A stretch of 32,098 nt of DNA, from positions 1-32,098 of the forward strand of contig JBMSKF010000011.1 of assembly GCA_049419605.1 (NCBI GenBank), in the 5' to 3' direction. Source of the stretch: UBA970 sp049419605 (GTDB lineage Bacteria > Bacillota_I > Bacilli_A > RFN20 > CAG-826). How positions within the stretch are numbered: the first letter of the stretch is position 1; every line of letters starts with the position of its first letter. The notes under the pieces were generated by a model that did no database searches, was not told the DNA's origin, and was given only the letters and a program-made list of their open reading frames with translations. The position numbers and the translations under genes were made by a program. This document shows, piece after piece, positions 17,413 through 26,452 of the stretch.

Positions 17413-17820
17413 TTAACGTTTTTGATAAGTTTCTGCAACTTGAATTCGATTTAACGCTCTTGCTAAGGCAGCTTTGGCTCTTGCTTCATCAATTTTTTCA
17501 GTCTTTTCTTTTAGGCGATCTTCAGCACGTTTTAATGCTTCTTTTGCACGGGAAACATCAATCTCTTCAGCCCGTTCAATGGCATCGACGAGTAAAATGG
17601 TCTGATTTTTTTGCACAGATAATACACCACCTGAGACTGCATAAAAAGTTGTATTTTTATCCACAACCATATGCATAGGGCCAGTTTTTAAGATTGATAA
17701 TAATGGAGTGTGTTTTGCAAGAATGCCTAATTGGCCTGCCGTTGTCATCACGCTTAAAAGATTAACGTCACCGTCAAATACTTTTCGTTTTGGCGTAATG
17801 ATTAAAACAGGAAATTTCAT
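17413..17820 (-). CDS. atpC: F1Fo ATP synthase epsilon subunit
   Basis: The 135-residue central-stalk subunit that couples rotation and can inhibit ATP hydrolysis. The N-terminal beta-sandwich begins MKFPVLIITPKRKVFDGDV and includes GQLGILAKHTPLL; the C-terminal third is a charged helical hairpin (SRAKEALKRAEDRLKEK). It is the last gene of the operon, 1 base after atpD. Its stop codon directly abuts the stop of the helicase gene on the plus strand, with no terminator between, so the atp transcript must run into antisense of the helicase. Confidence 0.95.
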   Translation of the reverse strand: MKFPVLIITPKRKVFDGDVNLLSVMTTAGQLGILAKHTPLLSILKTGPMHMVVDKNTTFYAVSGGVLSVQKNQTILLVDAIERAEEIDVSRAKEALKRAEDRLKEKTEKIDEARAKAALARALNRIQVAETYQKR

Positions 17821-17821
17821 A

Positions 17822-19252
17822 TTATTTTAGAGTTTCAGCTTTCGCGATTGCATCTTCAAAGGTGCCAACATAAAGGAAAGCACCTTCAGGTAATGCATCG
17901 CCTTTACCATCTAAAATCATTTGAACACTGCGAACCGTGTCTTTGATTTTGACAAATTTACCAGGGATGTTATTAAAGGGTTCAGCGACGAAAAGAGGTT
18001 GTGATAAATAGTTACGAATTCGTCTTGCACGTCCTACTGTTAATTTATCTTCCTCAGATAATTCATCAACACCTAAAATCGCGATGATATCTTGTAAGTC
18101 TTTATATCGTTGTAATACTTTTTGTGCACCAACCGCAGCTTGATAATGATCTTTACCCACAATATTTGGATCAAGCGCAAGAGAAGTTGAACCTAAAGGA
18201 TCAATTGCAGGATAAATCCCTAATGCTGCCGTTTGAGTGTCTAAAACTGTTTTAGCATCTAAGTGTGCAAAAGTTGCGGCAGGAGCAGGATCCGTTAAAT
18301 CATTTGCAGGAACATAGACTGCTTGAACAGAGGTGATCGATCCATCCTTTGTGGAAGTAATGCGTTCTTGAAGTTGACCCATTTCCGTAGTTAAGGTAGG
18401 TTGATATCCTACCGCAGAAGGCATCCGGCCTAATAGCGCAGATACTTCACTGCCTGCCTGTGAAAAGCGGAAAATATTATCAATGAATAAAAGCACATCT
18501 TGTTTTTTAACATCTCGGAAATATTCTGCAAGCGTCAAACCAGTTAAACCAACACGCATACGAGCACCGGGTGGTTCGTTCATTTGACCAAAGACAAGTG
18601 CCGTTTGGGGTAAAACATTGGATTCTTTCATTTCTCGATAAAGATCATTTCCTTCACGTGAGCGCTCACCAACCCCGGCAAATACAGAAAGCCCTTTTTG
18701 TTCGAAAGCAATATTGTGAATTAATTCTTGAATTAATACAGTCTTTCCTACACCAGCAGAACCAAACAAACCAATTTTTCCACCTTTTAAATAAGGACAA
18801 ATTAAATCGATCACTTTAATGCCAGTTTCTAAGATATCACGACTCGTTTTTTGATCTGCAAAAGTAGGAGGTTGTCGGTGAATTGGCATTTTAGGACTTG
18901 TAGAAAAGTCTTCACCTAATCCGTCAATGGGTCGACCAAGAACATCAAACATTCGCCCTAAGGTTTTTTCTCCAACTGGAATTGTAATCGGAGCTCCAGT
19001 GTTGATAACAGTCATGCCTCGGACTAACCCTTCTGTAGGACCCATGGCAACGGTTCTCACCATATCGTCGCCAATATGTTGGGCAACTTCGACCACCAAA
19101 GAAGCTTTTCCTTCTAAAGGAATTTCTAAGGCAGTTAATAACACCGGAAGAGTTTGATTGGGAAAACGAATATCGACGATAGGTCCTATAACTTGGACAA
19201 TCGCCCCATTTGGCAGGCTAGCTTTCTGTGTTGGATTCGTTGATTTTGCCAT
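17822..19252 (-). CDS. atpD: F1Fo ATP synthase beta subunit
   Basis: Catalytic F1 subunit of 476 residues, full length. The P-loop is GSAGVGKT (residues 164-171), with Ser where most beta subunits have Gly at the second position; the consensus is still met. VYVPANDLTDPAPAATFAHL and the DELSEEDKLTV segment, which interacts with gamma, are present. The minus-strand ribosome site AAAGGAGG lies just before ATG 19252, consistent with the high output needed for three copies per complex. It follows atpG after 14 bases. Confidence 0.98.
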   Translation of the reverse strand: MAKSTNPTQKASLPNGAIVQVIGPIVDIRFPNQTLPVLLTALEIPLEGKASLVVEVAQHIGDDMVRTVAMGPTEGLVRGMTVINTGAPITIPVGEKTLGRMFDVLGRPIDGLGEDFSTSPKMPIHRQPPTFADQKTSRDILETGIKVIDLICPYLKGGKIGLFGSAGVGKTVLIQELIHNIAFEQKGLSVFAGVGERSREGNDLYREMKESNVLPQTALVFGQMNEPPGARMRVGLTGLTLAEYFRDVKKQDVLLFIDNIFRFSQAGSEVSALLGRMPSAVGYQPTLTTEMGQLQERITSTKDGSITSVQAVYVPANDLTDPAPAATFAHLDAKTVLDTQTAALGIYPAIDPLGSTSLALDPNIVGKDHYQAAVGAQKVLQRYKDLQDIIAILGVDELSEEDKLTVGRARRIRNYLSQPLFVAEPFNNIPGKFVKIKDTVRSVQMILDGKGDALPEGAFLYVGTFEDAIAKAETLK

Positions 19253-19266
19253 GCTTGTTTCCTCCT

Positions 19267-20106
19267 TTAGGATGAAGCACCACCGATAATTTCGGCGATT
19301 TCTTGTGTGATGTTAGCTTGACGTTGTTTATTGAAGTCCAGTTGTAATTGTTCAACCAGTTCATCCGCGTTATCCGAAGCTTTTTCCATTGCATTTCTTC
19401 TGGATGATTGTTCAGACACTTGACTTTCAATTAAGGTTGAGTACGTTGCGTTTTTTAAATAAAAGGGAACTAGTTTTTCAAACACACTTAATGGATCGGG
19501 TTCTATTAAAGGAGGTTGAATGATGGTTTTACCTTGGAACGTGGCAAGTGATAATGGAAGAAGACGAAGCGAAGAAGGTTGAAAAATAAGACTATTCACA
19601 AATTTTGTATAAATAATGTGGACTTGACCAACTTTTCGGTTTTTGAACGCTGTTAATACACCTTGAATTAAAGGAGATAACGTGGCTTCAGATAATGACC
19701 CTGCATTGATAAAATCGGCTTGGTAATTCAACGAAGTATTTTTTAAAAAGCGAATCGATTTTTCGCCAACTGCATAAATGACATCACGAGGTTTAACCAT
19801 CTTTGTGAGTTGAGTTAAAACATTGTAATTATAAGGTCCACATAGTCCAAGATTCGATGTAATCACAATATAGAGTGTGGGTAAAGCTGAATCTTCTTTA
19901 AAAAAGATAGACCCTTTGAGTGATTCATGATGGAGATTGGTTTGCACTATTTCCACTAACTTTTCAGCATAAAGACGAGATTCCAACATGGATTGTTTCC
20001 AAGTTTTTAATTTGGTGGTTGCAATCATCTGCATCGCCTTGGTCACTTTTTTGGTGGCCTTAATCGACGTGATTCTTCGTCTTAATACGGGTAAACCTTT
20101 TGCCAT
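19267..20106 (-). CDS. atpG: F1Fo ATP synthase gamma subunit
   Basis: The 279-residue rotor shaft of F1. The N-terminus carries the conserved RRRITSIKATKKVTKAMQMI coiled-coil helix, and the C-terminal helix ends in RQANITQEIAEIIGG, the family signature region. Length is normal. It lies between atpA (6 bases away) and atpD in the standard order. Confidence 0.96.
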   Translation of the reverse strand: MAKGLPVLRRRITSIKATKKVTKAMQMIATTKLKTWKQSMLESRLYAEKLVEIVQTNLHHESLKGSIFFKEDSALPTLYIVITSNLGLCGPYNYNVLTQLTKMVKPRDVIYAVGEKSIRFLKNTSLNYQADFINAGSLSEATLSPLIQGVLTAFKNRKVGQVHIIYTKFVNSLIFQPSSLRLLPLSLATFQGKTIIQPPLIEPDPLSVFEKLVPFYLKNATYSTLIESQVSEQSSRRNAMEKASDNADELVEQLQLDFNKQRQANITQEIAEIIGGASS

Positions 20107-20112
20107 GTTTCT

Positions 20113-21621
20113 TTATGCAACCCTTTTTTCAAAAAAACTTGTTGTCACTTTCTTTAGTAGAGTTAAGGTGCTGTCTTGGAATTTTTTCTTCACCTTGATA
20201 TCTTCGATAATTTGGGGATGCTTAGACTCAATAAAATGGTAATAAGTATTCAATAAGGTTTTTAATTCATGGACTGGAACATTTTCTACAAATCGATTTT
20301 GCACTGCATATAAGAATAAAATTTGTTGATCAACTGGTAATGGTTCATATTGACTTTGTTTTAGCAAATTAAGTAATACACCACCATGAACTAATACCTT
20401 TTTCGTTGATGCGTCAATATCACTTCCAAATTGGGCAAACGATTGCAACTCACGATAGTTTGCAAGTTCAATTTTTAAAGAACGTACCACTTGTTTCATC
20501 GCTCCAATTTGAGCGGCACCACCGACACGGGAGACAGATTGCCCGGAATCAATAGCAGGCCGTTGCCCTGCATTAAATAAATCTGTTTGTAAAAAGATTT
20601 GGCCATCCGTAATGGAAATGACATTAGTAGGAATATAGGCAGAGTTATCACCCGCTTGGGTTTCAATAATGGGGAGTGCTGTTAAGGAACCACCACCATG
20701 CGCTTTATCTAACTTGCATGCTCGTTCTAGTAATCTTGAATGTAAATAGAAGATATCACCTGGATACGCTTCTCGACCAGGTGGTCTTCGTAATAACAAT
20801 GATAAAGTGCGATAGGCAACGGCATGTTTACTTAAATCATCATACACAATCAAGACATCTTTACCAGATTCCAACCATTCTTCACCAATCGCAGTTCCAG
20901 AGAAAGGAGCGAGCCATTGTAAGGTTCCAATCTCAGATGCTGAAGCAGATACCACGGTTGTGTACTTCATCGCCCCACTTGATTTCAAGCGCTCCACAAT
21001 ATTGGCAACCGTTGAATTCTTTTGACCAATCGCGACATAGATACACAATACATTTTGATCTTTTTGATTAAGAATGGTGTCAATTGCGATGGCAGTTTTA
21101 CCTGTTTGTCGGTCGCCAATAATTAATTCTCGTTGACCACGACCAATGGGAATCATGCCATCAATGGCCATGATGCCAGTTTGTAATGGGGTGTTTACGG
21201 GTTCTCGAGTCATAACCCCTGGAGCAATCCGTTCAACGGGTCTAAAAGAAGTTGTTTTAATCGGTCCTAAATTATCAATTGGTTGGCCTAAGGCATTCAC
21301 TACTCGTCCTAATAAAGCATCACCAACAGGGACTTCAACGGTACGTTTTGTTCGTTTGACAATGTCCCCTTCTTTGATGGATTGAGTTGTAGAAAGCAAT
21401 GCCACCCCAACGTGATCTTCTTCAAGGTTTAAGACAAGCCCATAAACATCATTAGAAAAAAGAACGAGTTCATTCATCATGGCCTTTTCTAAACCATAAA
21501 CAAGGGCAATCCCATCCCCAATTGAAATAACTTTGCCAGTGTCTGTTTCACTAAAGGGTTGGTGAAAAGATTGAATTTGTTCTTTAATGAGACTGGAAAT
21601 TTCTTCAGGTTTAATTTTCAT
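20113..21621 (-). CDS. atpA: F1Fo ATP synthase alpha subunit
   Basis: Non-catalytic nucleotide-binding F1 subunit of 502 residues. The P-loop is GDRQTGKT (residues 169-176), and the SVSRVGGAAQIGAMKQV segment contains the conserved arginine finger. GAGGA precedes the start on the minus strand. It follows atpH after 3 bases. Nothing unusual is seen. Confidence 0.98.
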   Translation of the reverse strand: MKIKPEEISSLIKEQIQSFHQPFSETDTGKVISIGDGIALVYGLEKAMMNELVLFSNDVYGLVLNLEEDHVGVALLSTTQSIKEGDIVKRTKRTVEVPVGDALLGRVVNALGQPIDNLGPIKTTSFRPVERIAPGVMTREPVNTPLQTGIMAIDGMIPIGRGQRELIIGDRQTGKTAIAIDTILNQKDQNVLCIYVAIGQKNSTVANIVERLKSSGAMKYTTVVSASASEIGTLQWLAPFSGTAIGEEWLESGKDVLIVYDDLSKHAVAYRTLSLLLRRPPGREAYPGDIFYLHSRLLERACKLDKAHGGGSLTALPIIETQAGDNSAYIPTNVISITDGQIFLQTDLFNAGQRPAIDSGQSVSRVGGAAQIGAMKQVVRSLKIELANYRELQSFAQFGSDIDASTKKVLVHGGVLLNLLKQSQYEPLPVDQQILFLYAVQNRFVENVPVHELKTLLNTYYHFIESKHPQIIEDIKVKKKFQDSTLTLLKKVTTSFFEKRVA

Positions 21622-21624
21622 AAC

Positions 21625-22161
21625 CTATCCTCTTTTCAATAATCGTTGACGTAGATTATTTAATTTTTCTATCATCGATGCATCAAATACTTTGCCTTGA
21701 ATATCAAGTAAAATTCCACCAATTAAATCAGGCTTTTGGAGGTTTTTGAGCGTAACGGGAAATCCATAGTACGTTTTGAGAGCCTCTTCGAGTTTTAAAA
21801 GTTGATGTTTCGTCAAAGGCGATACTGAGTATACAATTCCATCTTGTGTTTTAAGTTCACTCTGAATTAATTCAATGGCTTCATGAAGGATGGATTTGAT
21901 GTAGGAAACACGGTGCTTAGAGAGGAGTAATTTAAAAAAATTGCCCATCAATAACCAATCTTTTTCATTAAAGATATTTTCAATGAGTTTAAATTTATCC
22001 TCTTTAGCATAGAACTCATTTCCTAAAAACTTAATCAATTGTGGTTCCACTTCAAATAAGGAAAGCGTGTCTTGGCATGCTGCAAGGTAGGCAGGTAATT
22101 GACCTGCTTCCTTAGCAATTTTACTTAACGCTAACGCGTATCTTGAAGCGATACTATCCAT
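21625..22161 (-). CDS. atpH: F1Fo ATP synthase delta subunit
   Basis: The 178-residue peripheral-stalk protein joining F1 to the b dimer. The N-terminal helical domain begins SIASRYALALSKIAKE and the C-terminus has the family pattern PDLIGGILLDIQGKVFDASM. It overlaps the atpF stop by one base, so translation is likely coupled. Confidence 0.94.
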   Translation of the reverse strand: MDSIASRYALALSKIAKEAGQLPAYLAACQDTLSLFEVEPQLIKFLGNEFYAKEDKFKLIENIFNEKDWLLMGNFFKLLLSKHRVSYIKSILHEAIELIQSELKTQDGIVYSVSPLTKHQLLKLEEALKTYYGFPVTLKNLQKPDLIGGILLDIQGKVFDASMIEKLNNLRQRLLKRG

Positions 22162-22700
22162 TAATTCCTTAATCCTTTAATAAAGTCTTCGACGACTTTA
22201 TCGTTATCTTGTTGAGTTAGTTCACGTTGTAAGACTTTCTTTGAAGCATCAAGGGCTACAGAAACAATTTCTTTTTCAATATCTAAGAGGGCTTGAGATT
22301 TTGCTTGAGATATTTCTAAAGTAGCCTTTTCCTTGATACGGTTTGCTTGGGTCTGCGCGTCTGCAAGTAAATCAGCTTTTGTAGATTCAATTTCTTCTAA
22401 GGCTTCTTCACGAAGCTTTTTTAAAGAAGTTTGAACTTTCTTCGTTTCAGCTTCCAAAGAAGCTTTTAAATCAGTGGCTTGTTTTTCCCTTAATATTGCT
22501 TCATCAATGGTTTTTTTAACAAAGTTTGCCCGTTGATCAAGAATGTTTTTTACCGGTATATATAGAAACTTCTTAACAATGAGGATCATGACTAAAGTAG
22601 ACAAAAGTTGAATGACAAAAGGCCAAATGCCATTTGGAATTAATTTGTCTGTGATACTTTGAGGATCTATGAATCCGCCAGTGAACAAAATCATATGCAT
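22161..22700 (-). CDS. atpF: F1Fo ATP synthase b subunit
   Basis: The 179-residue stator subunit. It has one membrane helix near residues 25-47 (WPFVIQLLSTLVMILIVKKF) followed by a long charged coiled coil rich in Lys, Glu and Ala that forms the peripheral stalk dimer. It lies 4 bases after atpE. ATG codons at codons 1 and 3 both fit; the first is used. Confidence 0.94.
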   Translation of the reverse strand: MHMILFTGGFIDPQSITDKLIPNGIWPFVIQLLSTLVMILIVKKFLYIPVKNILDQRANFVKKTIDEAILREKQATDLKASLEAETKKVQTSLKKLREEALEEIESTKADLLADAQTQANRIKEKATLEISQAKSQALLDIEKEIVSVALDASKKVLQRELTQQDNDKVVEDFIKGLRN

Positions 22701-22704
22701 TCAA

Positions 22705-23007
22705 TTAATAAACGAATAAAAGAATGATACTAATTAATAACCCGTAAATACCAGTGGTTTCCGCAAGAGCAACCCCAAGAATCATCGTAGCTCTTAGATT
22801 ATCAGAGGCTTCTGGATTACGACTCATCCCTTCAATCGCTTGACCAATTAAGGTACCTTCACCAATACCAGGACCGATCGCCGCTAAACCTACTGCGAGT
22901 CCGGCACCGATACCGATTAACCCTTTATTAATGTCAACTGCTTCGGATAAAGTAGGACCAACTAAAGCGAGATGATTTGCTAAGACGACTAAGTAAGATA
23001 AAAGCAT
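22705..23007 (-). CDS. atpE: F1Fo ATP synthase c subunit with Na+-type two-carboxylate motif
   Basis: The 100-residue rotor-ring proteolipid with two membrane helices and the polar loop SRNPEA. Helix 1 has GPGIGEG with Glu50; helix 2 has ALAETTGIYG with Glu83, Thr84, Thr85 and Tyr88. Glu50 and Glu83 are 33 residues apart, like Glu32 and Glu65 of the Fusobacterium nucleatum c ring, and Thr84/Thr85/Tyr88 match the sodium ligands seen in Na+-driven rings. H+ rings such as those of Bacillus lack this set. The N-terminus is about 15-20 residues longer than in most c subunits and may hold a short signal or leader. AAGGAG precedes the ATG. Confidence 0.96.
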   Translation of the reverse strand: MLLSYLVVLANHLALVGPTLSEAVDINKGLIGIGAGLAVGLAAIGPGIGEGTLIGQAIEGMSRNPEASDNLRATMILGVALAETTGIYGLLISIILLFVY

Positions 23008-23037
23008 AATGTGTTCTCCTTTGCTATTTTATCTATT

Positions 23038-23772
23038 TCATGCGGTTGCATGATCTTCACTCTTTTCAGATGTTTTTGCCGGCCCTTCTTGGGCGATTAA
23101 TAACATCGCTAAAGAGATGAATACAATGGTTTGGATGAAGGCACTAAACAGATCAAAATACATATGTAACCAAGGTGCTATAAATGGAGCTAAGAAAAGA
23201 GAATTGATGCCAGCAGGTAAGAAGCTAAAAATAATAGAAGACAAGTACCCTAGAAAGCCATATAAAAGCGTCATCAGGATGATTCCGGCAAGAATATTAC
23301 CAAAAATACGGAAACTCATGGAAACAAGCGGTGTCCAAACTGTCACGATATTAATCGGTAAAAATACGACAAAGGGTTCAATAAAGCGTTTGAAATACTT
23401 TAATCCATTTGTTTTAAGCGCGTGAAAGTGAATTAAGACGAATGCAGTTAAGACGACGGCAAATGTGTTTAAATAATAACTCAATGGTGAAGGTAATCCA
23501 GTCAAACCAAAAAGGAAACCTATAAATATATAAAGCATGATAGTTAAGAAATAGGGTTCTAAATATCGAAAGTAAGATCCCATATTGCTTGCCAACATAT
23601 TTTGAATGGTAGAAACAAGCCATTCGGCAATAAGCATAACACCTTTTGGTTTTTTAAATGGATCTACTTTTTTACTTTTAAAAAATATAATTACGGAAAA
23701 AATTGTCAAAATAAGCATCACCATCAATGAGGTGAACGTTTCTGCAGGTAAATTTAGTAAAAATTGATTCAT
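23038..23772 (-). CDS. atpB: F1Fo ATP synthase a subunit
   Basis: The 244-residue membrane stator that forms the ion half-channels. Several hydrophobic helices are present, and SFRIFGNILAGIILM carries the essential conserved arginine facing the c ring. Its ATG overlaps the atpI-like stop by 4 bases. The gap to atpE is 30 bases and holds the strong ribosome site of atpE. Confidence 0.95.
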   Translation of the reverse strand: MNQFLLNLPAETFTSLMVMLILTIFSVIIFFKSKKVDPFKKPKGVMLIAEWLVSTIQNMLASNMGSYFRYLEPYFLTIMLYIFIGFLFGLTGLPSPLSYYLNTFAVVLTAFVLIHFHALKTNGLKYFKRFIEPFVVFLPINIVTVWTPLVSMSFRIFGNILAGIILMTLLYGFLGYLSSIIFSFLPAGINSLFLAPFIAPWLHMYFDLFSAFIQTIVFISLAMLLIAQEGPAKTSEKSEDHATA

Positions 23773-24182
23773 TTTGATTTGGTTACCTTATATTGAGCAC
23801 CAGTAAGGTAAATCACAACTGAATGAACTAAATAGGCAGCGAAAAGAGAAAATAAATTAAAAACCTCAACATCATTTGGTTTGTATAACACGCATATGAT
23901 CATACCAAGGCCAGAAAATATAAGTCTTGCCAGTGCATAACCTTGACTAACGTAAGGAGTTTTAATTTGAGCTTCAATGCGTTGTTGTAACCGACGACTC
24001 TGGAAAATAATCGAACCATAATTCAATGAGCTAATCAAAGCACCCAATAACCAACCTAAACTTATCGAAAGCGCTAAAATGTTAAAAAAATATAAAGTAA
24101 CTAATAGGATAAAACCCAAGATAAAAATAACCATCGCTTTTAGTAAAATTGATAAGGGAAGTTTATTACTGCTAAGTCCCAT
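23769..24182 (-). CDS. atpI: AtpI-like membrane protein, first gene of the atp operon
   Basis: A 137-residue protein with four predicted hydrophobic segments (about residues 12-32, 37-57, 80-100, 108-127), in the position and size of AtpI/ATP synthase I, which assists c-ring assembly in several bacteria. Sequence conservation in this family is low, so the call rests mainly on topology and position. It overlaps atpB by 4 bases. AAAGG lies upstream of its ATG on the minus strand. Confidence 0.75.
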   Translation of the reverse strand: MGLSSNKLPLSILLKAMVIFILGFILLVTLYFFNILALSISLGWLLGALISSLNYGSIIFQSRRLQQRIEAQIKTPYVSQGYALARLIFSGLGMIICVLYKPNDVEVFNLFSLFAAYLVHSVVIYLTGAQYKVTKSK

Positions 24183-24200
24183 AAATATACCTTTAATACA

Positions 24201-24229
24201 ATATCATATTAGACTTTAAAACTTAACAA
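24201..24229 (-). promoter_or_regulatory. Candidate promoter of the atp operon
   Basis: Read on the minus strand: TTGTTA (24229-24224), a 17-base spacer, TGATAT (24206-24201). It is about 20 bases upstream of the atpI-like ATG. The -10 is imperfect. It shares the 102-base intergenic space with the divergent prs promoter. Confidence 0.5.
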
Positions 24230-24231
24230 AA

Positions 24232-24260
24232 TTGATTCCTTCAAAACACCCGATTAAAAT
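24232..24260 (+). promoter_or_regulatory. Candidate promoter of the prs operon
   Basis: TTGATT at 24232-24237, a 17-base spacer and TAAAAT at 24255-24260. The predicted start near 24267 leaves a leader of under 20 bases carrying AAGGAG at 24273-24278. It is back to back with the atp promoter and almost touches its -35. Confidence 0.6.
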
Positions 24261-24284
24261 GGTAAAGTATTCAAGGAGATACCT

Positions 24285-25247
24285 ATGCAAAATCACTTTA
24301 AATTGTTTGCGTTATCCGGTTCAAAATTTCTTGGTGAAGCCATTGCAAAATCATTGAACTTAAGTCTCAGTCCTGTTGAAATCAATAAATTTGCAGATGG
24401 TGAGGTTTTAGTTAAACCATTAGAAACGGTCAGAAACCATCATGTTTATATCATTCAAAGCACCTCAAAACCAGCATCTGAAAACTTAATGGAACTCTTA
24501 GTTTTCGTTGATGCCTTAAAACGATCAAGTGCAAAAGAAATTACTGCGGTTATTCCTTATTTTGGATATGCCCGCCAAGATCGAGTTGCAAAAAGTCGCG
24601 AACCAATTTCTGCTAAGCTTGTTGCCGATTTACTCGTTGCTGCAGGCGTTAATCGCGTGATGAGTGTTGACATTCATACCATGCAAATTCAAGGATTTTT
24701 CTCGGTTCCCTTTGATAACATCTCTCCATATCACTTGTTTGCAAGAGAAATCAAAAATATTCTTACCAAAGAAAAACTAGGAGAAGAAGATTTAGTGGTG
24801 GTTTCACCGGACCATGGCTCTGTTACTCGAGCGCGAAACTTTGCAGAATTATTTCGCCAAGCTAGTATCGGCATTATCGATAAAAGAAGACCAAAACCTA
24901 ATCTTTCTGAAAGTGTCAATTTAATTGGGGAAGTCCAAGGAAAAATTGCTGTTATTGTCGATGATATTGTTGATACCGGAAATACCTTAATTGGTGCAAC
25001 CGAGTTATTAAAAAAACATGGTGCAAAGATGATTTTAGTTTGTGCTTCTCATGGAGTTTTCTCTAATGATGCCATTACTAAGATTCAAAAAGCTCCGATT
25101 GATTACTTCTTTATCACTGATACCATCGATCATCCATTGTTATCTAAAATCAAAGTAATTTCTGTTGCACCACTTTTAGCGAGGGTTATTCAAAATATGC
25201 ATGAAGGACGTGCACTTTCACCTATATTTGATGAATTCTCAAGGTAA
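24285..25247 (+). CDS. prs: Ribose-phosphate pyrophosphokinase (PRPP synthetase)
   Basis: Makes phosphoribosyl pyrophosphate from ribose-5-phosphate and ATP for nucleotide and amino-acid synthesis. It has 320 residues, the normal class I length. Visible motifs are the N-terminal NKFADGE, the ATP-binding YFGYARQDR, the metal-binding VDIHTMQIQGFF, and the PRPP loop VDDIVDTGNTL. It heads a run of four closely packed genes and is followed by the alcohol dehydrogenase gene after 6 bases. Confidence 0.97.
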   Translation: MQNHFKLFALSGSKFLGEAIAKSLNLSLSPVEINKFADGEVLVKPLETVRNHHVYIIQSTSKPASENLMELLVFVDALKRSSAKEITAVIPYFGYARQDRVAKSREPISAKLVADLLVAAGVNRVMSVDIHTMQIQGFFSVPFDNISPYHLFAREIKNILTKEKLGEEDLVVVSPDHGSVTRARNFAELFRQASIGIIDKRRPKPNLSESVNLIGEVQGKIAVIVDDIVDTGNTLIGATELLKKHGAKMILVCASHGVFSNDAITKIQKAPIDYFFITDTIDHPLLSKIKVISVAPLLARVIQNMHEGRALSPIFDEFSR

Positions 25248-25253
25248 AGATCA

Positions 25254-26450
25254 ATGATTCACGCAAGATTAATTCAAAGTGTCATGCGTGGGGTTGCAAA
25301 AATTATTAATATACCTCAACCTCAACTTTATGTTGGGGCAAAACTATTTCATAAAGTAATTGATATTGCGCAATATCATGAAATTTCAAACATTTTAATT
25401 GTCACGGATAAGAATTTAATTGAATTAAAAATTATTGAACCGCTTTTAAATCTACTCAAGCAAAATAATATTGAATATTTTATCTATGATGGTACTCAAG
25501 TAAATCCCACGATCACAAACTTAGAAGAGGCTAAAACGAGTTACCTTAAACATCAATGTCAAGCAATCTTAGGAATTGGTGGCGGGTCTCCAATGGACTG
25601 CGCTAAAGGTGCTGCTGCGCTACTTGCGAGTGGCAAAAAAGTTTCTGAATTAAAGGGATTATTAAAAGTACGAAAAAAACCACCTTTAATGATCATGATG
25701 CCTACGACAGCAGGTACTGGATCAGAAGGAACTGTTGCAGTCGTGGTATCCAATCCAAAGACCAAAGAAAAATATGCAATTAGCGATCCAGTTTTAGTTC
25801 CGCAATATGCCATTCTTGATGCAGCTTTGACGATTGGCTTACCTGCTCACATTACGGCAAGCACAGGCATGGATGCCATGACCCATGCGATTGAAGCAAC
25901 CTTAGGTCAAAGTAATACAAGTTTTACATTAGCCCAGTCAAAATTAGCCTTAACGCTAATTCAAAAACATTTGATCAATGCTTTTCAAAACCCAACTGAT
26001 TTAAATGCAAGAGAAGGCATGTTACGCGCCTCTTATCATGCAGGTTTAGCGTTTACCCGTGCCTATGTCGGTTATGTTCACGGGATTGCCCACACCTTAG
26101 GTGGTTTTTATCAAACCCCTCATGGTTTAGCGAATGCTATCATCCTTCCCCACGTTTTAGAAGCTTACGGGAAAACAATTCATCCTCAATTGGCAATGAT
26201 GTCAGATTGGTTAAATTTAACGTCTGAACACGCTCCTGAAATCGTCAAAGCAAAAGCCTTTAAAGAATGGATACTTCACCATTTAAAAACCATGAAGATT
26301 GAAAATACGCTCCCAGGCGTAATTCAAAAAAACGATATTCCATTGATGATTGCTCGAGTTAAACAAGAAGTGATTCCCTTTTATCCAGTTCCAATTTACC
26401 TTTCTAATCAAGTTTTACACAATATTTACATGACCTTAGGAGAGTTTTAA
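25254..26450 (+). CDS. Iron-containing alcohol dehydrogenase family protein
   Basis: A 398-residue NAD(P)-dependent group III dehydrogenase. It has the nucleotide-binding GGGSPMDCAKGAA and TAGTGSEGT, and the metal ligands expected from the family: Asp in AILDAALT, then His in GMDAMTHAIEA, VHGIAHTLGG and TPHGLANA. The oxidised substrate cannot be read from sequence; butanol-type or lactaldehyde-type dehydrogenases share the fold. AAGG lies across the prs stop. Its stop is 2 bases before the peroxidase ATG. Confidence 0.93.
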   Translation: MIHARLIQSVMRGVAKIINIPQPQLYVGAKLFHKVIDIAQYHEISNILIVTDKNLIELKIIEPLLNLLKQNNIEYFIYDGTQVNPTITNLEEAKTSYLKHQCQAILGIGGGSPMDCAKGAAALLASGKKVSELKGLLKVRKKPPLMIMMPTTAGTGSEGTVAVVVSNPKTKEKYAISDPVLVPQYAILDAALTIGLPAHITASTGMDAMTHAIEATLGQSNTSFTLAQSKLALTLIQKHLINAFQNPTDLNAREGMLRASYHAGLAFTRAYVGYVHGIAHTLGGFYQTPHGLANAIILPHVLEAYGKTIHPQLAMMSDWLNLTSEHAPEIVKAKAFKEWILHHLKTMKIENTLPGVIQKNDIPLMIARVKQEVIPFYPVPIYLSNQVLHNIYMTLGEF

Positions 26451-26452
26451 AT

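Noticed and set aside
17051..17416. Plus-strand ORF of 121 codons overlapping the helicase tail
   Set aside because: It is the frame-shifted reading of the repetitive basic helicase tail, without a plausible ribosome site or fold.
19020..19252. Ser165 in the atpD P-loop as a loss-of-function sign
   Set aside because: GSAGVGKT still meets the Walker A consensus and all other catalytic segments are intact.
23117..23425. Plus-strand ORF of 102 codons antisense to atpB
   Set aside because: It lies entirely within a conserved ATP synthase gene and has no recognisable features.
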